From contig NZ_JBEUEL010000007.1 of assembly GCF_041725775.1 (NCBI RefSeq), positions 1 to 64,000 of the forward strand: a DNA stretch of 64,000 bases, in the 5' to 3' direction. The position numbers and the translations under genes were made by a program. The notes under the pieces are model-generated. The model ran no database searches and was not told the DNA's origin. It was given only the letters and a program-made list of their open reading frames with translations. This document shows, one piece after another, positions 41,348-48,824 of the stretch. The stretch comes from Pueribacillus sp041725775 (GTDB taxonomy: Bacteria > Bacillota > Bacilli > Bacillales > UBA6769). Each line of letters opens with the position of its first letter. Position 1 is the first letter of the stretch.

Positions 41348-42853
41348 CTAATCTTTATTTAATTGTATGGCAATTCCAGTTAAAACATATATAACACAAG
41401 GAAGTGCGACTCCATTTCCCCACATTTTATATTCAGCAGTATCAGAATGTGGCTGGCTTAACCATTTGACGATTTGCTTTCGAGTTTTAGGTCGCTTATT
41501 TTTACTAATCAATTGTCGGTGCGTTTCCCACACTTTCTCCCAAAAGTTAATCTCTTCATCCGATGGGTTGTCTTCACTTAAGTTATCGCACCATCCATCT
41601 GGGAAACCTTGCAATCTCCCGCACTCAGTGGGAGTCAATCTTCTCACAATTAAATCTTCTACGTTTACTAATGGCGGATCCTTATAATCGGTAGCAACAA
41701 GCGTACTAGCGAGTTCTTTTTCTGCGCTTGTAAAATGTGAGTTTTTACTAGATGAATAGGTTGATTGTTTTCCTTTTCTTAATTCATCTTTACTACTCAC
41801 AATTGCAATTCCGCCTTGATTACTGTTCGGTGAGTTGCCTGATGTATCTATTGTTCTTGACACATCACTTTCATAAATATTTGCTCGAACGTTAACCGTT
41901 CCTTCAGATGTCAAACGAATATCAAAGGTTCTCGGTTTCTCTAAAACAAATGGCTGATTGTTTCCACCAGTTCCATATAACGACACAACGGTCTGGGCAA
42001 CATCAACCGGTCCTTTAATTCTTGCATCCCTTCCATGGTTATCGAATACAAGTGGTGGATGATTTGATTTTGCTCGTAAAGTTGCTGTTACCCCTTTGGT
42101 TACATCCATTCGGCTACCACCTTGGTCATTTAAGCAGATATTGCTTGTTTCTCTAGCACTTTTTGAAGTATCTCCGGTAGTTTCTTGCCCCGTTTTTTTG
42201 CTCTGCGTAAAATGCCCTCGCAAGCTCTCTGACTCAAATAGTATTTCGGATGCACTTCTTCCATTAAAATCTGCGACAAGAAAGATTCGTTTTCTTCGCT
42301 GGGGTACTCCCCAATATTGCGCATCAAGGACTCTCCAGGCAATTGAGTAGTTATCTCCCAACACTTCACCTGCATTTTCCCATTTATCTGGTTTAGGGAT
42401 ATCAACTTTCTCGACCTTGACCTTACAGAATTCCTCGATGACACTTTTGAAGTCTTCTCCTTTATTTGAGGAGAAGGCTCCACAGACATTTTCCCACACT
42501 GCGTATTTTGGATATTCACCATTTGTTTTACACCTCATTTCCTTTATAATTCGCATCGCTTCATAAAATAAAGAGGACTGACTTCCGTCTAGTCCTGCTC
42601 GTTTTCCTGCAATTGATAAATCCGTACATGGTGAACCAAACGTTATAACATCGACTGGTTCAATTTCAGCTCCATTAATTGAACTAATGTCCCCTAAATG
42701 TTTCATTTGAGGAATTCGTTTTGATGTAACACGAATTGGAAATGGTTCAACTTCAGATGCCCACTTTGGTTCAATTCCGCAAATGATACCCGCAAGAGGA
42801 AACCCACCTGAACCATCAAAAAGCGAACCTAAGGTAAGTTTACGCACTTTCAC
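41348..42853 (-). CDS. DNA (cytosine-5) methyltransferase
   Basis: The 501-residue enzyme has the ordered C5-methylase motifs: I (TLGSLFDGSGGFPLAGI), IV with the catalytic Cys (FGSPCTDLSIAGKRAGLDG), VI (AVWENVCGAF), VIII (YWGVPQRRKRIFLVADF) and IX-X (RRLTPTECGRLQGFPDGW; YKMWGNGVALPC). Between VIII and IX is a 200-residue variable target-recognition region. No restriction enzyme is next to it, so it is probably an orphan that protects phage DNA. The start GTG 42853 follows GAGGTGA. It overlaps the ParB-methylase gene. Confidence 0.93.
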   Translation of the reverse strand: MKVRKLTLGSLFDGSGGFPLAGIICGIEPKWASEVEPFPIRVTSKRIPQMKHLGDISSINGAEIEPVDVITFGSPCTDLSIAGKRAGLDGSQSSLFYEAMRIIKEMRCKTNGEYPKYAVWENVCGAFSSNKGEDFKSVIEEFCKVKVEKVDIPKPDKWENAGEVLGDNYSIAWRVLDAQYWGVPQRRKRIFLVADFNGRSASEILFESESLRGHFTQSKKTGQETTGDTSKSARETSNICLNDQGGSRMDVTKGVTATLRAKSNHPPLVFDNHGRDARIKGPVDVAQTVVSLYGTGGNNQPFVLEKPRTFDIRLTSEGTVNVRANIYESDVSRTIDTSGNSPNSNQGGIAIVSSKDELRKGKQSTYSSSKNSHFTSAEKELASTLVATDYKDPPLVNVEDLIVRRLTPTECGRLQGFPDGWCDNLSEDNPSDEEINFWEKVWETHRQLISKNKRPKTRKQIVKWLSQPHSDTAEYKMWGNGVALPCVIYVLTGIAIQLNKD

Positions 42854-44078
42854 TCACCTCAAGTTCGCTATAAGCAATCCTTTTATTATTTCGAATGACA
42901 TACACATCTTCATCTGTACCAACTTGTTCAATGTATCTTTTCGCAATCACATCACAGAACTTTTCGTCTAATTCAATCATGTAACATATTCGGTCGGTTT
43001 GTTCCGATGCAATTAAAGTCGAACCAGAACCACCAAACGGGTCAAGTACAATACTGTTTGTTAAACTTGAATTCATAATTGGATAAGCGATTAAGGCAAT
43101 TGGCTTCATCGTTGGATGGTCGGCATTCCGTTTTGGTTTATCAAACTCCCAAATAGTCGATTGCTTTCTATCTGAATACCAGCGGTGTCTACCCTTCTTT
43201 TTCCAGCCAAATAATATCGGTTCGTGTTTCCACTGATAAGGTGAACGGCCAAGTACAAGTGATTGTTTCTTCCATATACAAGTTCCAGATAAATAAAAAC
43301 CAGCTTCTTCAAATGCTCTGCGGAAATTAAGACCTTCTGTATCCGCATGAAACACATAAATGCTGCCATCTTTCGCAAGCGCATCTTCTGTGTTCGTAAA
43401 AGCATCCAATAAAAACTGGTAAAATGTATCATTATTCATATTGTCGTTTTTAATTTTCCCCGCACTGCCTTCATAATCAACATTATAAGGTGGATCAGTG
43501 ACCACTAAGTTTGCTTTCTTGTCCTCCATTAACTTATCAAACGTTTCTTTTTTCGTACTATCTCCACATACAAGTCGATGTCTACCTAAAAGCCATATAT
43601 CACCTTGCATTGTTATTGGTGGGTTTTGAAGTTCTTCATCGACATCAAAGTCATCATCTTCTACTCCATCTCGAAGTGTATCTTTAAACAAATCATCAAT
43701 TTCAGCAGCGTCAAAACCTGTCAGTGAAACATCAAAGTCTGCTGCATCTAAATCTGTCATAAGTACAGCTAATTTTTCTTTATCCCAATCACCGCTAATT
43801 TTATTTAAAGCAACGTTTAATGCTTTCTCTTTTTCTTCGTCTAATTCGACCACGACACATTCGACTTCAGTTCTTCCCATACTTGCTAGAACTTTCAATC
43901 GTTGATGTCCACCAACTACTCTTCCAGTTGTCTTGTTCCAAATGACTGGATCAACATATCCAAATTCCTCAAGTGACCGTTTAATTTTTTCATATTCGCT
44001 ATCGCCTGGCTGTAAATCTTTTCGTGGGTTATAATCGGCGGGAATAAGTTGTTCCACTTTAATCTTCTCTATAATCAT
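42840..44078 (-). CDS. ParB-like/DNA N4/N6 methyltransferase fusion
   Basis: The 412-residue protein has an N-terminal ParB/Srx-like nuclease domain (LIPADYNPRKDLQPGDSEYE, VVGGHQRLKVLASMGRTEVE; about 1-100) and a C-terminal methylase with motif IV DPPYNVDY and motif I VLDPFGGSGSTLIASEQ. The order (DPPY before the AdoMet motif) is that of beta-class N4/N6 enzymes. Such ParB-methylase fusions are usual orphan methylases of prophages. It overlaps both neighbours and should use AdoMet made by the enzyme encoded just upstream. Confidence 0.93.
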   Translation of the reverse strand: MIIEKIKVEQLIPADYNPRKDLQPGDSEYEKIKRSLEEFGYVDPVIWNKTTGRVVGGHQRLKVLASMGRTEVECVVVELDEEKEKALNVALNKISGDWDKEKLAVLMTDLDAADFDVSLTGFDAAEIDDLFKDTLRDGVEDDDFDVDEELQNPPITMQGDIWLLGRHRLVCGDSTKKETFDKLMEDKKANLVVTDPPYNVDYEGSAGKIKNDNMNNDTFYQFLLDAFTNTEDALAKDGSIYVFHADTEGLNFRRAFEEAGFYLSGTCIWKKQSLVLGRSPYQWKHEPILFGWKKKGRHRWYSDRKQSTIWEFDKPKRNADHPTMKPIALIAYPIMNSSLTNSIVLDPFGGSGSTLIASEQTDRICYMIELDEKFCDVIAKRYIEQVGTDEDVYVIRNNKRIAYSELEVSESA

Positions 44079-45234
44079 GTTTACTCACCGCCTGATTAAA
44101 TTCTTTATACCTTTTCACGTCTTCCCATGGATATAACCAACTATCAAAATGTCCGTAAACTGCTGTATCGGCATACTGAACATCTCGCAACTGTAAGTAT
44201 TCAATAATCGCTGCTGGTTTTAAGTTAAATACTGCTAGAGCTGCTTGTTCAAGTATTGAATCTGAAACACTTCCCGTGCCAAATGTATTTATTGAAAATG
44301 CGACAGGATTGGCCTTTCCGATAGCATATGAAATACTTACTTCACATTTCTCTGCGTAATCACACCACACGATATGCTTTGCAATATGCCTTGCCATATA
44401 AGCTCCACTTCTATCAACTTTGGTAGGATCCTTTCCTGAAAATGCCCCACCACCATGCGCTGTAAAACCTCCGTAAGTGTCAACCATTAGCTTTCTCCCA
44501 GTTAATCCTGTATCAGCTGTTGGTCCTCCAACAACAAATCGCCCTGATGGATTGATTAAAATATCTGTATTTTCATCAAACGGGAAGTCTTCAAAAACCT
44601 GCCATAAGACATTTTCAATAATATCTCTTTCAATTTCTGTTTGTCTTTTATAAGGCTCGTGCTGTACAGATACTACGATTGTTTTCACTCTAACTGGTTG
44701 ATTATTTTTATATTCAATTGTGACCTGGGCTTTCCCATCTGGAAAATAACCTTTAATAATTTTTCCTTTGCGGACTTCATCTAATCGTTTTACAATTTTA
44801 TGTGAAAGCACTAATGGTAATGGCAGCATTTCCTTTGTTTCATTTGTCGCATAACCATACATTGTTCCTTGGTCACCTGCGCCAATTGTTCCGTAAGGCT
44901 CTTTGATTCTCTGACGAGCTTCAAGTGCTGTATCTACCGCTTGTGCAATATCTGTACTTTGTTTCTGTACATATACAGATATTTTAAAATCTGTAGGTTT
45001 GTAACCCACATCAACTAATACACTTTTTACAACATCTTTAAGATTAAGTTTTTCGCTACAGGAGATTTCGCCCGCCACGATGATTCTTCCTTTTGTCGCA
45101 AGCACCTCACATGCCACACGTGAAGCTTTGTCTTTTGTTAAACAAGCATCCAAAATACTATCTGATATTAAATCACAAAGTTTATCCGGATGACCCGCAC
45201 ATACACTTTCAGCTGTTAAATATTTAATCGTCAT
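44059..45234 (-). CDS. metK: S-adenosylmethionine synthetase, phage-encoded
   Basis: I start at ATG 45234 (MTIKYLTAESVCAGHPDKLC, 391 aa), seven bases after GAGGTAAT. The MetK signatures are complete: GHPDKLCDLISDSILDA, GAGDQGTMYGYATNET, GGFTAHGGGAFSGKDPTKVD. The enzyme makes AdoMet from methionine and ATP. Here it lies directly before two methylase genes, so the phage probably boosts the methyl donor while methylating its DNA. It is diverged from a housekeeping MetK and shorter in some loops. It follows terS by 15 bases. Confidence 0.93.
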   Translation of the reverse strand: MTIKYLTAESVCAGHPDKLCDLISDSILDACLTKDKASRVACEVLATKGRIIVAGEISCSEKLNLKDVVKSVLVDVGYKPTDFKISVYVQKQSTDIAQAVDTALEARQRIKEPYGTIGAGDQGTMYGYATNETKEMLPLPLVLSHKIVKRLDEVRKGKIIKGYFPDGKAQVTIEYKNNQPVRVKTIVVSVQHEPYKRQTEIERDIIENVLWQVFEDFPFDENTDILINPSGRFVVGGPTADTGLTGRKLMVDTYGGFTAHGGGAFSGKDPTKVDRSGAYMARHIAKHIVWCDYAEKCEVSISYAIGKANPVAFSINTFGTGSVSDSILEQAALAVFNLKPAAIIEYLQLRDVQYADTAVYGHFDSWLYPWEDVKRYKEFNQAVSKHDYRED

Positions 45235-45252
45235 CACATTACCTCGTTTCAG

Positions 45253-45804
45253 TTATTTGCCTTTACGCATCGTTAATAAGCGCTCCATCATATCATCTTG
45301 TGGATTCGCACCAATGAATTCTGTTGCACTGTTTTCTCTTATAATTTGATAAATTTCTAACCAGAGTCGATTGGTTTGTGTCATGAAGTTTTGACTCATA
45401 GCAACATACGGGCTTTGCATAGCATTTCCCGTTGTTGGATGTTTTGCTAAAAAGCCAAACTCTGTCACAGCTGCCTCGCACTGCATCCATCTTGCTGCAC
45501 TCATAGCATACCTTTCTAAAAGTTGCGGCATGATTAAATGAGCACAGTCCCTTTCATTTAACCAATTCCACGTTTCTTCATAAATTTCTGCCGCTTCAAG
45601 AGTTGAACCGTCCTTTTCAGTGGCAGATAGCATCTCCCTTGGCGGTGGCATTTCTTGTCCTTGAAGGTCTGGCGCATGTGTAAATTCAAGCACTTCTAAT
45701 TTTCGTCTACCTGGATTTCCATCTTCTAACTTCTCATATAATGGCTTTCTTTTTCGTCCAGAGCCAACCCGAGCACCGCCCCTATTCGTTCCATCCTTGG
45801 CCAT
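45253..45804 (-). CDS. terS: Terminase small subunit, P27 family
   Basis: The 183-residue protein has the P27-type features: KDGTNRGGARVGSGRKRKPL at the basic N-terminus, ERDCAHLIMPQLLERYAMSA and AAVTEFGFLAKHPTTGNAMQ. It recognises the packaging site and presents DNA to TerL, which lies nine kb downstream because the methylation cassette and erm are between. GAGGTGTTG precedes the ATG. A GC-rich segment upstream is the likely cos region. Confidence 0.88.
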   Translation of the reverse strand: MAKDGTNRGGARVGSGRKRKPLYEKLEDGNPGRRKLEVLEFTHAPDLQGQEMPPPREMLSATEKDGSTLEAAEIYEETWNWLNERDCAHLIMPQLLERYAMSAARWMQCEAAVTEFGFLAKHPTTGNAMQSPYVAMSQNFMTQTNRLWLEIYQIIRENSATEFIGANPQDDMMERLLTMRKGK

Positions 45805-45844
45805 TTCAACACCTCATTTCTGCTCGCCCCCTATATACCCTCTT

Positions 45845-45890
45845 TGAAATCGCGACTTTTTGCGTGACGTTCCCCGCCCGTTGTCCACAT
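45845..45890. other. Candidate cos region
   Basis: The short stretch TGAAATCGCGACTTTTTGCG followed by TGACGTTCCCCGCCCGTTGT is markedly richer in G and C than its surroundings and lies between HNH and terS, where cos sites are found in HNH-containing HK97-type phages. No cleavage evidence is available from sequence. Confidence 0.4.
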
Positions 45891-45909
45891 TATAAGTTGT
45901 AGAGATTGA

Positions 45910-46275
45910 TTACCCCCTACCCCTTCGCCAACGATCACCATCTCGTGCGGTAATCGATGAGTGACAAGGTGTGCAAACAGACATCAGATTGCTTTCGTCA
46001 TGCGTTCCACCACGTGACAGCGGTAGGATGTGATGTACTTCTTGCACTGGAGTTAGCTTCCCGTTTCGCTTACATTCCTCGCAGAGCGGGTTCTTTGCAA
46101 CGTAACGGTCACGTATCCTTTTCCAGGCACGTCCGTAACGCTTTGCAGTGTTTGGATCTCGTTGATACCTTTCATATCTCCTCGCCTCTGCCTTTCGGTG
46201 TTCATCACAAAAGCGTTCATGCGTTAACTCAGGACATCCTGGCTGTGAACAAGGTCGCTTTGGTTTCCTTGGCAT
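45910..46275 (-). CDS. HNH endonuclease
   Basis: The start ATG 46275 (MPRKPKRPCSQPGCPELTHE, 121 aa) follows GGAGGTGAAAG; the longer frame begins inside the terminator. The HNH domain is complete: NPLCEECKRNGKLTPVQEVH, HHILPLSRGGTHDESNLMSV, CTPCHSSITARDG, with two CxxC zinc pairs. Next to terminase genes this nuclease assists cos cleavage, as HK97 gp74 does. It precedes the candidate cos site and terS. Confidence 0.93.
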   Translation of the reverse strand: MPRKPKRPCSQPGCPELTHERFCDEHRKAEARRYERYQRDPNTAKRYGRAWKRIRDRYVAKNPLCEECKRNGKLTPVQEVHHILPLSRGGTHDESNLMSVCTPCHSSITARDGDRWRRGRG

Positions 46276-46291
46276 AACTTTCACCTCCAAA

Positions 46292-46328
46292 CAAAAAAGC
46301 CCCCGCAGGATTTCTCCCACGAAGGCTT
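46292..46328 (-). terminator. Terminator upstream of HNH
   Basis: In minus sense AAGCCttcgtgGGAgaaaTCCtgcggGGGCTT is followed by TTTTTTG. It separates the replication/late-regulator genes from the packaging and structural operon. Confidence 0.75.
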
Positions 46329-46489
46329 GCGATATTTCGTCTATATTAATACCATAACATGCTCAAAGTCAAAAAGCGTCCGCAATATTACTCACTTGAA
46401 TATTCAAAGGTCCATTTTGTTTCTCTTTGATACTTTTACCATACTACCACTATAACCTGCGTAATGTCTAAATGCATCCGCGATTTTAC

Positions 46490-46948
46490 TCACTTGCCAT
46501 AAAGCAGTAGTGTCAACCTATCCAACGCTCTATTCTTTTTGTTGTAGGCGGATGACCTTTCAATCTTAAAGTAATCGCAAATAGTATGCACAGCTTCGGT
46601 TCGTCTTTGATCTTCCACCATATAAAATTCATACAGAACAAACTGTTCATCTTCGGTTAACTCATCCCAAGCAGGCTGGAACCAATTCATATATTCGATG
46701 GCTTGTCTTAACCTTTCTTTCAGAACATCAATTTTATCTATGCTATAAGCAATACGGTTTTCATTTGCTTTTGGATTGTGTACAGACGGCATGCCATCAT
46801 TCACTGGTGCACTTGGGGACATCATTCCATCATGAAGGATTGCAATATCATCATCGGTATTATCGATAATATGTTTCATACTATTATAATCTTTTATCAC
46901 ATCAATCGTTGCTGCTCGTTTATCCAAGTAGTGCCATACAATATTCAT
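46490..46948 (-). CDS. Phage late transcription regulator (ArpU/DUF1492-like)
   Basis: The 152-residue protein has a C-terminal sigma-70 region-4-like helix-turn-helix: WDELTEDEQFVLYEFYMVED and ICDYFKIERSSAYNKKNRAL. The N-terminal half is acidic with no known motif. Small proteins of this kind lie at the end of the replication genes and turn on late genes in Firmicute phages. It overlaps the SNF2 helicase gene by four bases. The target promoter may be the one before the packaging genes. Confidence 0.75.
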   Translation of the reverse strand: MNIVWHYLDKRAATIDVIKDYNSMKHIIDNTDDDIAILHDGMMSPSAPVNDGMPSVHNPKANENRIAYSIDKIDVLKERLRQAIEYMNWFQPAWDELTEDEQFVLYEFYMVEDQRRTEAVHTICDYFKIERSSAYNKKNRALDRLTLLLYGK

Positions 46949-48303
46949 ACAGGAATTCCCCCTTTTAACGTTGCTTTCACCGCATCAATCAGTGCTGACT
47001 GAGTATTATTCTTTTTATTCAAAGCATCCATCACTCGTTCGTCCATTGTTTCTTTAGCGATTAAATGATGGATGATCACTGTGTCTGTTTGTCCTTGCCT
47101 GTACAGCCTTGCATTTGTTTGTTGGTATAACTCCAAGCTCCAAGTTAGTCCAAACCAGACGAGTGTTGAACCACCCGCTTGTAAATTTAAACCATGTCCT
47201 GCGGATGCGGGATGAATGGCTGCAATTTGAATCTTTCCCTCGTTCCATTTTTTAATGGAATCACTACTTGTTAAAACTTCTACCTTAAATCGGTTTTGTA
47301 TTCGGAGCAGGTCGTGTTTAAACCAATAAGCAATTAATACTGGTTTACCATTGGCCGCTTCAATGATATCTTCTAGCTTTTCGAGTTTTCGGTCATGTAT
47401 TTGAGTAACAGAACCGTTATCATCGTAAACTGCACCATTTGCCATTTGAAGAAGTTTATTTGATAAGGCCGCCGCGTTTGAAGCGGTTATGTCCTCACCT
47501 TTTATCGTTGTAATCAAATCACGTTTCATGACATCAAGCGTTTCTTTTTCTTTCTGATTTAACGAAACAGGCATTTCATTCATGACTAAATCGGGTAGTT
47601 TTAAATAGTCCGTCCCTTTCATGCTGATAGTGATATCGCTTATTTTTTCATATATCGCTTCTTCTGCCCCTGGTTTTGGTTTATATGAAAAAATCATATG
47701 TTGATTTCTTTTGTCAGGATCAAAGTAGGATTCTCTAAAACGTCCAATGAATTTTCCAAGCCTTTCACCCATATCAAGTAATCGGTACTCCGCCCATAAG
47801 TCCATTAAGCCATTCGATGAAGGTGTTCCTGTTAAACCAACTATTCTTTTAATGTTAGGTCTCACTTTCATCAAACTTTTAAAGCGTTTTGATTGATGAG
47901 ATTTAAACGATGATAATTCATCAATAACGACCATATCAAAATTAAAATCGATACCGCTTCTAGCAATCAACCATTCTACATTTTCTCGGTTAATGATATA
48001 AATGTGCGCGTCTAAATATAATGCTTCTAAGCGCTCTTTTTCTGTCCCAACAGCAACTGCATAAGTTAATCCTTTCAAGTGACTCCATTTTTCAATTTCT
48101 TCTGGCCACGTATTTCTAGCAACCCTGAGTGGTGCGATTACTAAAACCCTATCAACTTCAAATCGTTCTAACATTAATTCATAAATAGCAGTCAATGTAA
48201 TAACACTTTTACCTAGACCCATTTCAAGGAATATTGCTGATATAGGATTTTCTATAATAAAGTTTGTTGCAAACTCCTGATATTTATGTGGCTTGAATTT
48301 CAT
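46945..48303 (-). CDS. SNF2-type DEAD/DEAH helicase
   Basis: I start at ATG 48303 (MKFKPHKYQEFATNFIIENP, 452 aa) after GGAGGGATG. It contains SF2 motifs: I (FLEMGLGKSVITLTAI), II (DMVVIDELSSF), III (GLTGTPSSNG), and VI (LVWFGLTWSLELYQQTNARL, RLYRQGQ). It is an ATP-driven DNA translocase used by many prophages next to VRR-NUC and VapE genes. It overlaps the VRR-NUC gene by 20 bases. Confidence 0.93.
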   Translation of the reverse strand: MKFKPHKYQEFATNFIIENPISAIFLEMGLGKSVITLTAIYELMLERFEVDRVLVIAPLRVARNTWPEEIEKWSHLKGLTYAVAVGTEKERLEALYLDAHIYIINRENVEWLIARSGIDFNFDMVVIDELSSFKSHQSKRFKSLMKVRPNIKRIVGLTGTPSSNGLMDLWAEYRLLDMGERLGKFIGRFRESYFDPDKRNQHMIFSYKPKPGAEEAIYEKISDITISMKGTDYLKLPDLVMNEMPVSLNQKEKETLDVMKRDLITTIKGEDITASNAAALSNKLLQMANGAVYDDNGSVTQIHDRKLEKLEDIIEAANGKPVLIAYWFKHDLLRIQNRFKVEVLTSSDSIKKWNEGKIQIAAIHPASAGHGLNLQAGGSTLVWFGLTWSLELYQQTNARLYRQGQTDTVIIHHLIAKETMDERVMDALNKKNNTQSALIDAVKATLKGGIPV

Positions 48304-48565
48304 CCAACATCCCTCCAATACTTTCAGGATCATCTAGACAAAAGACGATAAAACCTAGTGATTCTAACTGCTGTTTTCTTTTCTGCTGAAGCGGTCTGAG
48401 TTTCTTGCCTGGGGCTTTCACTTCAATAAAGCCAATTTTCCCGTTTGGTAGTAACACTAACCGATCGGGCAATCCATCAAAACCTAGTGATGTAAGTTTA
48501 ATAGATAAACCCTTCATATTTTTGACCGCTTCGCTTAATTTTAACTCGATAGATTTTTCTCGCAT
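48284..48565 (-). CDS. VRR-NUC domain nuclease
   Basis: The 93-residue protein is a minimal VRR-NUC (PD-(D/E)xK) nuclease: GLSIKLTSLGFDGLPDRLVL, GKIGFIEVKAPGKKLRPLQQ, with Asp and E-V-K catalytic residues; length is the family minimum. Such phage stand-alone VRR-NUC proteins are Holliday-junction-type or structure-specific nucleases. It is encoded with an SNF2 helicase, the usual pair. Confidence 0.93.
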   Translation of the reverse strand: MREKSIELKLSEAVKNMKGLSIKLTSLGFDGLPDRLVLLPNGKIGFIEVKAPGKKLRPLQQKRKQQLESLGFIVFCLDDPESIGGMLDEIQAT

Positions 48566-48824
48566 TTCAAACTCTCCTGTTCCAAACGTTTTTAAACTTT
48601 CTTACGCGCGTATATGCGTATTTGCGTGATTTCATCCTATATTCTTATATTTTCCTAATATCATATTTTTCTTGGAACATTGGAACAAGTTTTTCACAAA
48701 CCCTTATACAACATAGGTTGATTGCTGTTCCTAACTATGTGACGAACTTCTTTTATTTTGTTCCAGGAACATAATATTCTGTTCCAATGTGATGTTTTTG
48801 TTCCAAACTCGATTTTTTGGAACG
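48566..48824. repeat. TTGGAAC iteron cluster
   Basis: The heptamer TTGGAAC or its complement occurs six times (48579-48585, 48672-48678, 48680-48686, 48781-48787, 48800-48806, 48817-48823), and GTTCCAGGAAC is at 48760-48770. The stretch is non-coding and lies between the VapE primase/helicase and VRR-NUC genes, a reasonable place for a phage origin or regulatory site. Confidence 0.6.

Noticed and set aside
44059..45234. Housekeeping metK marking the host chromosome
   Set aside because: It lies inside the phage cassette, overlaps a phage methylase gene and follows terS, so it is phage-borne.
48566..48824. CRISPR array
   Set aside because: The TTGGAAC repeats are only seven bases, in both orientations and irregularly spaced; no cas genes are present.
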